Positions 16,079-25,321 of a stretch of 52,181 bases of DNA are shown here, one piece after another. The translations under genes were made by a program, and so were the position numbers. Position 1 is the stretch's first letter; every line of letters starts with the position of its first letter. Location of the stretch: the NCBI RefSeq assembly GCF_009690905.1, contig NZ_VOSW01000067.1:1-52181 (forward strand), written 5' to 3'. Source of the stretch: Paraburkholderia madseniana (GTDB lineage Bacteria; Pseudomonadota; Gammaproteobacteria; Burkholderiales; Burkholderiaceae). Under the pieces are notes generated by a model. It searched no databases. It was not told the origin of the DNA and worked only from the letters and a program-made list of their open reading frames with translations.

Positions 16079-17602
16079 ATGAAATCCCTTTCCCTGTCCG
16101 CGCCCGCACTTTCGAGCCGGGCCGCTGTCGCCGCCGCGGTGACGGCGCTCGCCCTCACGGGGTGCGCGAACTACTTCGGCATGAAGAGCGACAAGCAGAT
16201 CTCGTCGCCGGCTCAGTACGAGTCCAGCCAGAGCCTGTCCGGCCAGGGCGGCCAGTGGCCGTCGCTCGACTGGGCCAACCAGTTCGGCGACCCGCAACTG
16301 CCGAAGCTGATCGCGGAAGCGCTGGAAGGCAGCCCCTCGATCGCGCAGGCGCAGGCACGCCTCGCCAAGGCTTCGTCTTATATTGAAAGCTCGCGCTCGG
16401 CGCTGTACCCGAAGGTCAACGGCAGCTACTCGTGGACTCGCGAGCTGTTCTCGGCGAATGCGCTCTACCCGCCGCCGTACGGCGGCACCTGGTATAGCGA
16501 GAACAACGTGCTGGCGAGCGCGTCGTGGGATCTGGACCTGTGGGGCAAGAACCGCCAGCGCCTCGGTCAGGCCGTGTCGCAGGAAAAAGCCGCTGAAGCC
16601 GACATGCAGCAGGCGCGCGTAACGCTTGCCTCCTCCGTGGCGAGCACCTATAACCAGCTCGCCCAGTTGTACGCATTCCGCGACATCGCCGCGCGCGAAA
16701 TCGCCAACCGCCAGGACATCAGCCGCATCACCAACGGCCGCGTAACCGCGGGGCTCGACACCAACGTCGAACGGGAAACCGCGAACGGCAACATCGCGAC
16801 CAGCCAGGCGAACCTGACCGATCTCGACGGCCAGATCACCGTGGCGCGCTATCAGTTGGGCGCGCTGCTCGGCAAGGGTCCGGATCGTGGCCTGCAGATC
16901 GCCAAACCGGCCCTGACCACCGGCGATACCGTAGCGCTGCCGAACAACCTGCCCGCCGACCTCGTGGCGCGCCGCGCGGATATCGTCGCCGCGCGCTGGC
17001 AGGTCGAAGCCGCGATGCACGACGTGAAGGAAGCGAAGGCCGAATTCTTCCCGGACGTCAACCTCGCCGCCGGTTTCGGTTTCGATGCGTTCGGCTGGGG
17101 CCGTTTCCTGAAGTCGGGCAGCCGTCAGATGCAATTCGGTCCGGCGATTCACCTGCCCATCTTCGACGCCGGCGCGCTGCGCTCGCAGTTGAAGGGCCGC
17201 TACGCAGACTTCGACCTCGATGTGGCGGACTACAACCAGACGCTGATCAATGCGCTCTCGGATGTCGCGACGCAAGTGTCGTCGATCCGTTCGATCGACC
17301 AGCAATCGGGCGATGCACAGCGCGCGCTCGACGCGTCGACCAAGGCCTATCAGCTCGCGGTGATCCGCTACAAGGCCGGTTTGTCGCCGCAGTTGCAGGT
17401 GCTGACCGCCGACCAGAACCGCCTTGCCGCCGAACAGACGGTAACGGGCCTCAAGATGCGCCGCCGCGATCTGCAGATCGGCCTCATCAAGGCGCTCGGT
17501 GGCGGTTTCGACGCAACGCAAACGGGCCTCGTGGTGCCGACCGATGCCCCGGCATCGGCCGCCGCGGCATCGGCCACCGCTGCGACCGCCGCTGCAAACT
17601 GA
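16079..17602 (+). CDS. Outer-membrane factor lipoprotein of efflux system (NodT/OprM type)
   Basis: 507 residues from the ATG at 16079, with AAAGAG upstream. The signal ends in the lipobox LTGC, so Cys29 is lipidated and the protein anchored in the outer membrane. Two OEP repeats follow: the first contains SIAQAQARLAKASSYIESSRSALYP and SWDLDLWGKNR, the second AARWQVEAAMHDVKEAKAEFFP and LPIFDAGALRSQLKGR. Long coiled helices and the GLDTNVERE stretch match TolC-like channel tunnels. The C-terminus is Ala/Thr-rich. It should form the exit duct for the EmrA/EmrB pair encoded directly downstream. Confidence 0.94.
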   Translation: MKSLSLSAPALSSRAAVAAAVTALALTGCANYFGMKSDKQISSPAQYESSQSLSGQGGQWPSLDWANQFGDPQLPKLIAEALEGSPSIAQAQARLAKASSYIESSRSALYPKVNGSYSWTRELFSANALYPPPYGGTWYSENNVLASASWDLDLWGKNRQRLGQAVSQEKAAEADMQQARVTLASSVASTYNQLAQLYAFRDIAAREIANRQDISRITNGRVTAGLDTNVERETANGNIATSQANLTDLDGQITVARYQLGALLGKGPDRGLQIAKPALTTGDTVALPNNLPADLVARRADIVAARWQVEAAMHDVKEAKAEFFPDVNLAAGFGFDAFGWGRFLKSGSRQMQFGPAIHLPIFDAGALRSQLKGRYADFDLDVADYNQTLINALSDVATQVSSIRSIDQQSGDAQRALDASTKAYQLAVIRYKAGLSPQLQVLTADQNRLAAEQTVTGLKMRRRDLQIGLIKALGGGFDATQTGLVVPTDAPASAAAASATAATAAAN

Positions 17603-17678
17603 AGCCACATCGACGCGACCCACACTCGCATAAACATCCGAATAAACGACGACGCTTGAGAGAACCCGGAGCACATCA

Positions 17679-18950
17679 ATGAGCACCACCCAACAGCCCG
17701 CGGCTACTACACAGCCGACTCAGCCGGCCCCGCAGCCGACGCAACCGGTACAACCGCCGGCGAACAGCGGCAAACGCAAGCGCATGATGACGCTGCTCGT
17801 CATCGTGATCCTGATCGCCGCGGTCGCCTACGGCCTGTACTACTTCCTCGACGCACGCTTCCATGAAGACACCGACGACGCGTACGTGAACGGCAACGTC
17901 GTGCAGATCACGCCGCAAGTCACCGGCACGGTTGTCGCCGTGAACGCGGACGACACGCAAACTGTGAAGGCCGGCGACCCGCTCGTCGTGCTCGATCCGG
18001 CCGACGCTCGCGTCGCGCTCGAACAAGCCGAAGCGAATCTCGCGCAGACGGTGCGCCAGGTGCGCGGCCTGTTCGCCGACGACAACCAGTACCAGGCGCA
18101 AGTTGCCCAGCGCCAGTCCGATCTGTCGCGCGCACAGGACGACTTGAAGCGCCGCCTGACGGTCGCACAAACCGGCGCCGTGTCGGCCGAAGAAATCTCG
18201 CACGCCCGCGATGCCGTGAAGAGCGCGCAAGCCTCAGTCGACGCCGCCCAGCAACAACTGGCGTCGAACCGCGCGCTGACCGCCAACACCACGATCGCCA
18301 ATCACCCGAACGTGCAGGCTGCCGCCGCGAAGGTGCGCGACGCGTATCTGGCCAACGCCCGTAACAACCTGCCGGCGCCGGTCACGGGCTACGTCGCGAA
18401 GCGCTCGGTGCAGGTCGGCCAGCGCGTCTCGCCGGGCACCCCGCTGATGGCTATCGTGCCGTTGGGCGGCGTGTGGGTCGATGCGAACTTCAAGGAAGTG
18501 CAACTGAAGCACATGCGCATCGGCCAGCCGGTCGAGTTGACGGCCGACGTGTACGGTTCGTCGGTGGTGTACCACGGCAAGGTGGTCGGCTTCTCGGCGG
18601 GTACGGGTTCGGCGTTCTCGCTACTGCCCGCGCAGAACGCAACCGGCAACTGGATCAAGGTGGTCCAGCGTCTGCCGGTACGGATCGCGCTCGACCCGCA
18701 GGAACTTGAAAAGCATCCGCTGCGTATCGGCCTGTCGATGCAAGCCGACGTGAGCATCAAGGACGACCAGGGTGGTCAGCTCGGCCAGGCGCCGAACACG
18801 GTCTATCAGACCAATGTGTTCGACAAGTACGGCGATGAGGCGGATGCGGAAATCGCCCGCATCATTTCGGAGAATGCAGGTCCGAACGGCGGCTCGCAGA
18901 AGTCGGCGCAAGCCGGCGGCGCTGCCAAGCCCGCCGCGAAGCTGATGTAA
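17679..18950 (+). CDS. emrA: EmrA/HlyD family membrane fusion protein
   Basis: A 423-residue periplasmic adaptor. After a Gln/Pro/Thr-rich cytoplasmic segment (1-30) and basic residues, one membrane helix spans about 37-56. The barrel-sandwich domain begins at DDAYVNGNVVQITPQVTGTV, a hallmark of EmrA. An alpha-helical hairpin of about 100-190 with VRQVRGLFADDNQYQAQ and AEEISHARDAVKSAQ follows, then the second half of the lipoyl-like domain (PVTGYVAKRSVQVGQRV) and a C-terminal beta domain. It links the inner-membrane MFS pump to the outer-membrane duct. CCGGAG (17666-17671) supports the start. It is the second gene of the OMF-emrA-emrB operon. Confidence 0.94.
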   Translation: MSTTQQPAATTQPTQPAPQPTQPVQPPANSGKRKRMMTLLVIVILIAAVAYGLYYFLDARFHEDTDDAYVNGNVVQITPQVTGTVVAVNADDTQTVKAGDPLVVLDPADARVALEQAEANLAQTVRQVRGLFADDNQYQAQVAQRQSDLSRAQDDLKRRLTVAQTGAVSAEEISHARDAVKSAQASVDAAQQQLASNRALTANTTIANHPNVQAAAAKVRDAYLANARNNLPAPVTGYVAKRSVQVGQRVSPGTPLMAIVPLGGVWVDANFKEVQLKHMRIGQPVELTADVYGSSVVYHGKVVGFSAGTGSAFSLLPAQNATGNWIKVVQRLPVRIALDPQELEKHPLRIGLSMQADVSIKDDQGGQLGQAPNTVYQTNVFDKYGDEADAEIARIISENAGPNGGSQKSAQAGGAAKPAAKLM

Positions 18951-18981
18951 GCGGCGCGACGATTCATAGAAGGTTTTATTA

Positions 18982-20544
18982 ATGGCTCAGGCTCAGGCGC
19001 AAGTCCCTCATCCGCCGCTCGAGGGCGCGCAACTGGTGATCGGCACCATCGCGGTGTCGCTCGCCGTGTTCATGAACGTGCTCGACACGTCGATTGCGAA
19101 CGTGTCGATCCCGTCCATTTCGGGCGACCTCGGTGTGTCGTCCGACCAGGGCACATGGGTGATCACGTCGTTCGCGGTGGCGAACGCGATCTCCGTGCCG
19201 CTGACCGGCTGGCTCACCGACCGTATCGGCCAGGTGCGCCTGTTCATGGCGTCGATCATCCTGTTCGTGATCTCGTCGTGGATGTGCGGTCTCGCCCCCA
19301 CCCTGCCGTTCCTGCTGGCCTCGCGCGTGCTGCAAGGCGCCGTGGCCGGCCCGATGATTCCGCTATCGCAAACGCTGCTGCTCGCGAGCTACCCACGCGC
19401 CAAGGCGCCGATGGCTTTATCGATGTGGGCGATGACCACATTGATCGCGCCGGTGGCCGGCCCGATTCTTGGCGGCTGGATCTCGGACAACATCTCGTGG
19501 CCGTGGATTTTCTACGTCAACATTCCGGTCGGCGCGATCGCCGCGGTGGCGACGTGGACGATCTTCCGTAACCGCGATTCGGTCGTCAAAAAGGCGCCGA
19601 TCGACGGCGTCGGTCTCGGCCTGCTGATCCTCTGGGTCGGCTCGCTGCAGGTGATGCTCGATAAGGGCAAGGACCTCGACTGGTTCTCGTCGACCACCAT
19701 CGTCGTACTTGCGCTGGTCGCGGTGATTTCGCTCGCGTTCTTCATTGTGTGGGAATTGACGGCCGAGCATCCCGTGGTCGACCTGTCGCTCTTCAGCCGG
19801 CGCAATTTCACGAGCGGCACGATTGCGTTGTCGATCGGCTACGGGCTCTACTTCGGCAACCTCGTGTTGTTGCCGTTGTGGCTGCAGACCGATATCGGCT
19901 ACACCGCCACCGAAGCGGGTCTCGTGATGGCGCCGGTCGGCGTGTTCGCCGTGCTGCTGTCGCCGATCACCGGCAAGATCTTGCCGCGTACCGATCCGCG
20001 CTACATCGCGACCTTGTCGTTCCTCGTGTTCGCGCTGTGTTTCTGGATGCGCTCACGTTATACGACGGGCGTCGATACTTATTCGCTGCTCATGCCCACG
20101 TTGATTCAGGGGATCGGCATGGCCGGGTTCTTCATCCCGCTGGTGTCGATTACGCTGTCGGGTTTGCCGGGAAACCGGATTCCGGCTGCGTCGGGCTTGT
20201 CGAATTTCGTGCGGATCATGTGCGGCGGTATTGGCACGTCGATTTTCCAAACCGCGTGGGATCACCGCACCATCATGCATCATGCGCAACTGGCCGAACA
20301 GGCGAGCGCGTACAACCCGGTGTTCGATCAGTCGATCCGGCAGATGGGTGCCGCGGGCTTCAGTCAGCCGCAGGCATATGGTCTGTTCAATTCGATGGCT
20401 ACGCAGCAGGCCGCGCAGTTGGGCGTGAACGATCTGTTCTTTGTATCGGCAGGGATCTTTGTCGCGCTGATCGCGCTGATCTGGATGGCAAAGCCGGAAC
20501 GCGCCGGTGGTGATGCGGGTGCGGCAGCTGCGGCGGCGCATTGA
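18982..20544 (+). CDS. emrB: EmrB/QacA-type MFS multidrug exporter (DHA2, 14 TM)
   Basis: A 520-residue inner-membrane proton/drug antiporter. The first helix is followed by the DHA2 signature LDTSIANVSIPSISGDL, motif A by GWLTDRIGQVRLF, and motif C by GPILGGWI. Hydrophobic segments are consistent with 14 helices. AGAAGG (18968-18973) precedes the ATG. With the upstream OMF and EmrA it should form a tripartite pump spanning both membranes and exporting hydrophobic drugs, fatty acids or uncouplers; the actual substrate cannot be read from the sequence. It is the last gene of the operon, with a strong terminator 48 bases downstream. Confidence 0.95.
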   Translation: MAQAQAQVPHPPLEGAQLVIGTIAVSLAVFMNVLDTSIANVSIPSISGDLGVSSDQGTWVITSFAVANAISVPLTGWLTDRIGQVRLFMASIILFVISSWMCGLAPTLPFLLASRVLQGAVAGPMIPLSQTLLLASYPRAKAPMALSMWAMTTLIAPVAGPILGGWISDNISWPWIFYVNIPVGAIAAVATWTIFRNRDSVVKKAPIDGVGLGLLILWVGSLQVMLDKGKDLDWFSSTTIVVLALVAVISLAFFIVWELTAEHPVVDLSLFSRRNFTSGTIALSIGYGLYFGNLVLLPLWLQTDIGYTATEAGLVMAPVGVFAVLLSPITGKILPRTDPRYIATLSFLVFALCFWMRSRYTTGVDTYSLLMPTLIQGIGMAGFFIPLVSITLSGLPGNRIPAASGLSNFVRIMCGGIGTSIFQTAWDHRTIMHHAQLAEQASAYNPVFDQSIRQMGAAGFSQPQAYGLFNSMATQQAAQLGVNDLFFVSAGIFVALIALIWMAKPERAGGDAGAAAAAAH

Positions 20545-20591
20545 GGTTCTGGTCTTAGTCCGCGACGCGGGCTAAGACGCGGGCTGTATGG

Positions 20592-20630
20592 AAAAAAGGC
20601 GGGACCGCTGGTGAGCGGTCCCGCCTTTTT
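20592..20630. terminator. Strong bidirectional terminator between emrB and truB
   Basis: GGCGGGACCGC pairs perfectly with GCGGTCCCGCC around TGGTGA, with A-runs and T-runs on the outside. It can terminate both the plus-strand efflux operon and the minus-strand rimP-truB operon. Confidence 0.92.
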
Positions 20631-20665
20631 TGTTGCTGCTGACGAGGCGGCGCTGACCTTCCGCG

Positions 20666-21601
20666 CTAGCTCGCTGCTGTGACCACAAGCCGTTCCGGCG
20701 CCAGCACACCCTCGCCTTGCTTCGCGACACCAAGCAAACGCCCGTCCGCTGCATACACGCGTACGCGCGGCGCATTCACCGCGTCGCCGGCAATGGTCAA
20801 CTCGGAGAGCTTCAGCCGCTGCCCGTGCAGGAAGCGACGGGTCGCGTCTTCGTCCAGTGTGACAAGCGGGAACGTCGACAGCAATGCATCGACCGGTTGC
20901 AGCCACGTATCACGCTCGCTCTCCGTCGCATCGGACAGCGCGTCGAGCGTCACCGAATTCTCCAGCGTCAGCGCGCCGACGCCGGTACGCCGCAGCGCGA
21001 CCAGATGCGCACCACAACCAAGCGCTTCGCCGATATCCTCGGCGAGCGTGCGCACATACGTGCCTTTGCTGCACGTCACGCGAAACGTCACGTCGGGCAA
21101 CGCACAGGCGAGCATGTCGAGCGCGTGAATCGTCACCTGACGCCCTTCCCGCTCCACCGTCTGGCCGGCGCGCGCGTATTCGTATAGCGGCTTGCCGTCG
21201 CGCTTGAGCGCCGAATACATCGGTGGGACCTGGACGATGTCGCCGAGAAATTTCTGCATGGCCGCCTCTACCGCGGCCTGATCGCACGTCACGTCGCGCG
21301 TGTCGATTGCTTCGCCTTCGGCGTCTCCGGTGGTCGTGCGAATACCGAGGCGCATGGTCGCCTCATAGGTCTTGTCGGCTTCGAGCAGGTCTTGCGAAAA
21401 CTTGGTCGCTTCGCCGAAACACAGCGGCAAAAGACCTGTGGCGAGTGGATCGAGCGTGCCGGTGTGGCCCGCCTTTTTGGCCAGGTAGAGACGCTTCGCG
21501 CGAATCAGCGCGTCGTTGCTCGACAGGCCGAGCGGCTTGTCGAGCAGCAGCACGCCGTCGAGCGCGCGACGTGGCACGCGGGGGCGTTGAGGTGCGGTCA
21601 T
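20666..21601 (-). CDS. truB: tRNA pseudouridine-55 synthase TruB
   Basis: 311 residues. The catalytic motif is GHTGTLDPLATG, with Asp51 as the nucleophile, preceded by DGVLLLDKPLGLSSN. The C-terminal PUA-like part contains LRRTGVGALTLENSVTLD. TruB isomerises U55 in the T arm of tRNA and acts as a tRNA chaperone. It is the last gene of the rimP-nusA-infB-rbfA-truB operon, 92 bases after rbfA, a conserved arrangement in bacteria. Confidence 0.97.
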   Translation of the reverse strand: MTAPQRPRVPRRALDGVLLLDKPLGLSSNDALIRAKRLYLAKKAGHTGTLDPLATGLLPLCFGEATKFSQDLLEADKTYEATMRLGIRTTTGDAEGEAIDTRDVTCDQAAVEAAMQKFLGDIVQVPPMYSALKRDGKPLYEYARAGQTVEREGRQVTIHALDMLACALPDVTFRVTCSKGTYVRTLAEDIGEALGCGAHLVALRRTGVGALTLENSVTLDALSDATESERDTWLQPVDALLSTFPLVTLDEDATRRFLHGQRLKLSELTIAGDAVNAPRVRVYAADGRLLGVAKQGEGVLAPERLVVTAAS

Positions 21602-21693
21602 GTCAGAAAGACAGGGTCTTCGAAATGTACGGAAACAGCGCTAAATGAACTGCTACTGAAGCAGTGCAGCCCGGAACGCGGATAACAACGCGC

Positions 21694-22059
21694 TCAGTCT
21701 TCTTTCGCGCGATTGGCGTTCGCCTCGTCGATCAGACGGGACATTTCGACGGCCCGTTCGATCGTCTGGTCGTAATGGAAATGCAGCGTCGGCACGGTAT
21801 GAATGTGCAGGCGCTTGAACAACTGATTGTGCAGATGGCCGGCCGCGTGCTGGAGCGCTTCGAGCGTCTGCTGCGGGTCGCCGGTCAGCGTCGTGAAGTA
21901 GACCTTCGCGTGCGCGTAGTCGGGCGTCAGCTCGACACTTTGAATGGTGACGAGGCCGATGCGCGGATCCTTGACCTCGCGCAGCAGCTCGGACAGGTCG
22001 CGCTGGATCTGATCGGCGATCTGCACGTTGCGATTGGGAGAAGAACGTTTTTTAGGCAT
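21694..22059 (-). CDS. rbfA: Ribosome-binding factor A
   Basis: 121 residues from the ATG at 22059 (MPKKRSSPNRNVQIADQIQR); a longer frame reaching 22209 lacks homology. The KH-like fold contains RDLSELLREVKDPRIGLVTI and ELTPDYAHAKVYFTTL. RbfA binds immature 30S subunits and helps 16S rRNA 5'-end maturation. It lies between infB and truB in the same operon, after an intergenic region carrying a 17-bp perfect stem. Confidence 0.96.
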   Translation of the reverse strand: MPKKRSSPNRNVQIADQIQRDLSELLREVKDPRIGLVTIQSVELTPDYAHAKVYFTTLTGDPQQTLEALQHAAGHLHNQLFKRLHIHTVPTLHFHYDQTIERAVEMSRLIDEANANRAKED

Positions 22060-22206
22060 GGTGTTTGTGTGATCCGTTCTGACGGATCCAAAAAAGTTGT
22101 TCGCGCGAACCGAGGTGGTAATTGCCCGGACGGCAATGAGCGGCTTGATAGCAACTTCAAGCCACCGCGGGGCGCAATGCGCGACAAAATGCGCGAGGCC
22201 CAAAGG

Positions 22207-22246
22207 CAACGGGCGGAGCGGGCGCTTAAGCCCGCTCCGCCCGTTG
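22207..22246 (-). other. 17-bp perfect stem between infB and rbfA
   Basis: The arms at 22207-22223 and 22230-22246 are perfect complements with a 6-base loop (GCTTAA). On the minus strand it begins 17 bases after the infB stop and is followed by CCTTTGGG, with no real T-run. It may be an RNase III processing or mRNA-protecting stem, or a weak terminator that lowers rbfA-truB expression. Confidence 0.6.
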
Positions 22247-22263
22247 AGCCAATGCCGCGTGAA

Positions 22264-25227
22264 TTACAGCGTACGCGCGACTTCGGTAACCTCGAAGACT
22301 TCGAACTGATCGCCTTCGACGATATCGTTGAAGTTCTTGATCGACATACCGCACTCGAAGCCCTGACGGACTTCCTTCACGTCGTCCTTGAAGCGCTTGA
22401 GCGAATCGAGCTCGCCCGTGAAGATGACGACGTTGTTGCGCAGCACGCGCACCGACGAGGAACGCTTGACGAAACCGTCCGTGACCATACAGCCGGCCAC
22501 CGCACCGATCTTCGGTACCTTGAAGACCTGACGCACTTCGACCGTACCTGTCACGACTTCGCGCTTCTCCGGTGCCAGCATGCCCGACATCGCAGCCTTC
22601 ACTTCATCCACGGCGTCATAGATGATGTTGTAGTAGCGAATATCGACGCCGTTGCTTTCCGCCAGCTTGCGCGCCTGTGCATCCGCACGGGTGTTGAAGC
22701 CGATGATGACCGCCTTCGAAGCCGTAGCCAGGTTGACGTCCGACTCGCTGATGCCACCGACTGCGCCGTGCACGATCTGCACACGAACTTCGTCGGTCGA
22801 CAGCTTCAGCAGCGACTGCACCAGCGCTTCCTGCGAACCTTGCACGTCGGCCTTGACGATGAGCGGCATGTACGCCACTTCGCCTTCGCCCATCTGTTCC
22901 AGCATGTTCTCGAGCTTCGCGGCCTGTTGCTTGGCCAGCTTGACGTCGCGGAACTTGCCTTGACGGAACAACGCGACTTCACGCGCCTTGCGGTCGTCCG
23001 GCATGACGATGACTTCTTCGCCAGCTTGCGGGACTTCCGACAGACCTTGAATCTCGACCGGGATCGACGGGCCTGCCGACTTGGTCGGCTTGCCGGTTTC
23101 GTCGAGCATGGCTCGCACGCGACCGTAAGCGCTACCTGCCAGCACCACGTCACCGCGGTTCAGCGTACCCGACTGGACCAGGATCGTTGCAACCGGCCCC
23201 TTACCCTTATCGAGTTTCGCTTCAATAACGAGACCCTTGGCCGGCGCTTCGACCGGTGCCTTCAGTTCCAGCACTTCGGCTTGCAGCAGCACGTTTTCGA
23301 GCAGGTCGTCGATGCCTGCGCCGGTTTTAGCCGACACCGACACGAACGGCGAATCGCCACCGTATTCTTCCGGCACGACGCCTTCCGCGACGAGTTCCTG
23401 CTTGACGCGCTCCGGATTCGCATCCGGCTTGTCGATCTTGTTGATCGCGACGACGAGCGGCACGCCGCCTGCCTTCGCGTGGGCAATGGCTTCCTTCGTT
23501 TGCGGCATCACGCCGTCGTCGGCTGCCACCACCAGAATCACGATGTCGGTTGCCTTCGCACCGCGAGCACGCATGGCCGTAAATGCTTCGTGGCCCGGCG
23601 TATCGAGGAACGTGATGACACCGCGCGGCGTTTCGACGTGATACGCACCGATGTGCTGCGTAATCCCGCCCGCTTCACCCGCTGCAACCTTGGCGCGGCG
23701 GATGTAGTCGAGCAGCGAGGTCTTGCCGTGGTCGACGTGACCCATGACCGTGACGACCGGCGGACGCGGCAGTGCTTCTGCGTCCGTGATTTCGCCTTCG
23801 ACCAGCATGGCTTCCGGATCGTCCAGCTTGGCCGCAACCGCGTGGTGGCCCAGTTCCTCGACGATGATCATCGCCGTTTCCTGGTCCAGCATCTGGTTGA
23901 TCGTGACCATCTGGCCGAGCTTCATCATCGACTTGATGACTTCCGAGGCCTTCACCGCCATCTTGTGCGCCAGATCGGCGACCGTGATGGTTTCCGGCAC
24001 GTGCACTTCACGCACGATCGGTTCGGTCGGCGCCTGGAACGTGGTGTTCTGATCCTGATGCTTGCCGCGCCCCTTCGGGCCACCGCGCCAGCCACGATCG
24101 ACACCGCCGCTCGTATCGCCACGCGTCTTGATGCCACGGCGCTTCGCTGCGTCGTCCTGCCAGCCGCCCTTGCCACCGCCCGGCTTTTTCTTGTCGCCAG
24201 CCGACGGCGTGGTCGTTGCAGCCGGAGCCGCAGCAGCCGGTTTCTTGGCTGCCGGACGTGCCGGTGCTTCACCCGCCGGACGCGCCGGCTTGTGCAGCGT
24301 GCCCTTGGCTTCCACGGGCTTGGCCGGCTCAGCGGGCTTCGGTGCCGGTTCCGGCGCCTTGACCTGCGCCTTGCGCGGCGTGTTCATCATTTCGCGAATC
24401 GCACGCGCTTCGGCTTCTGCCGCCGCACGGCGCTTGCTGACTTCTTCCTGCTCGGCGCGCGTTTTCTCGGCGGCCTGACGCGCTGCGTCTTCCGCTTTCT
24501 TCGCTGCTTCGCGTTGTGCCGCGCGTTCTGCCGCAGCACGCTCGTCGTCCTGCTCGCTTTCCTTGGCAACCGCCGGTTCCGCAGCCTTGGCCGCGACCGG
24601 TTCAGCCTTCGCCGCCGCCTTGGCAGCCTGCGCCGGCTGGGCAGCTTGAGCCTGTTCGCGAGCCGCCGCTTCGGCCGCAGCCGCCGCGCGCTTCTTCGCC
24701 GCTTCTTCTTCCGCACGACGACGCTCGGCTTCAGCCGCCTGCTCGCGCGCCTGACGTTCGGCTTCTTCGCGTTCGAGCTGTTCCTGACGTGCCTTCAACT
24801 CCTGAGCCTGCTTTTCGAGCAGCTCGGCTTCGTGACGTGCTTCCTCTTCACGACGCTGGAGTTCCAGATCGTCTACATCAGCTTCGGCCACATGATTCGA
24901 TGCATCCCCGCCTTCAGCGGCAGATTCGTCGCGGCGGACGAAAGTGCGCTTCTTACGCACCTCGACCTGAATGGTGCGAGCTTTGCCCGTCGCGTCGGAT
25001 TGCTTGATCTCCGACGTATGCCGTTTCGTCAGCGTGATCTTGCGCTTGTCCGCATCAGTCGAGCCGTGAGACTTGCGCAAGTGGTCGAGCAGACGCGCCT
25101 TGTCCGTTTCGGACAAGCTGTCGTCTTCGCTCGCTTTAGTGACGCCTGCTGCCTGAAGCTGCTCAAGGAGCACGCCTGCAGGCATTTTCAGTTCCGCGGC
25201 AAATTGGGCTACGTTGTTACTCGCCAT
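22264..25227 (-). CDS. infB: Translation initiation factor IF-2
   Basis: 987 residues. The N-terminal IF2_N domain begins MASNNVAQFAAELKMP. A long charged Ala/Lys/Glu/Arg region of repeated coiled coil (about 110-290) and a Pro/Ala/Lys/Gly linker follow. The GTPase core has G1 GHVDHGKT at about residue 495, then DTPGHEAFTAMRARGA and NKIDKP. Domains II, III and the fMet-tRNA-binding C-terminal domain follow. IF-2 places initiator tRNA on the 30S subunit and promotes subunit joining. It lies 94 bases after nusA in the conserved operon. The long N-terminal region is typical of betaproteobacteria. Confidence 0.98.
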   Translation of the reverse strand: MASNNVAQFAAELKMPAGVLLEQLQAAGVTKASEDDSLSETDKARLLDHLRKSHGSTDADKRKITLTKRHTSEIKQSDATGKARTIQVEVRKKRTFVRRDESAAEGGDASNHVAEADVDDLELQRREEEARHEAELLEKQAQELKARQEQLEREEAERQAREQAAEAERRRAEEEAAKKRAAAAAEAAAREQAQAAQPAQAAKAAAKAEPVAAKAAEPAVAKESEQDDERAAAERAAQREAAKKAEDAARQAAEKTRAEQEEVSKRRAAAEAEARAIREMMNTPRKAQVKAPEPAPKPAEPAKPVEAKGTLHKPARPAGEAPARPAAKKPAAAAPAATTTPSAGDKKKPGGGKGGWQDDAAKRRGIKTRGDTSGGVDRGWRGGPKGRGKHQDQNTTFQAPTEPIVREVHVPETITVADLAHKMAVKASEVIKSMMKLGQMVTINQMLDQETAMIIVEELGHHAVAAKLDDPEAMLVEGEITDAEALPRPPVVTVMGHVDHGKTSLLDYIRRAKVAAGEAGGITQHIGAYHVETPRGVITFLDTPGHEAFTAMRARGAKATDIVILVVAADDGVMPQTKEAIAHAKAGGVPLVVAINKIDKPDANPERVKQELVAEGVVPEEYGGDSPFVSVSAKTGAGIDDLLENVLLQAEVLELKAPVEAPAKGLVIEAKLDKGKGPVATILVQSGTLNRGDVVLAGSAYGRVRAMLDETGKPTKSAGPSIPVEIQGLSEVPQAGEEVIVMPDDRKAREVALFRQGKFRDVKLAKQQAAKLENMLEQMGEGEVAYMPLIVKADVQGSQEALVQSLLKLSTDEVRVQIVHGAVGGISESDVNLATASKAVIIGFNTRADAQARKLAESNGVDIRYYNIIYDAVDEVKAAMSGMLAPEKREVVTGTVEVRQVFKVPKIGAVAGCMVTDGFVKRSSSVRVLRNNVVIFTGELDSLKRFKDDVKEVRQGFECGMSIKNFNDIVEGDQFEVFEVTEVARTL

Positions 25228-25321
25228 TCATTCCTCTTAATGCAAGGACCGATTCCTTGCGGTTAGCATCTTGTCATGCGGCCTAACGGCCGCGTTCAAT
25301 TTAGTGCGCCATGGTCATTTC

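Noticed and set aside
21664..25266. 1200-codon open frame on the plus strand across rbfA and infB
   Set aside because: It crosses two real genes and the intergenic stem, and the product is Arg/His/Phe-rich with no fold; shadow frame.
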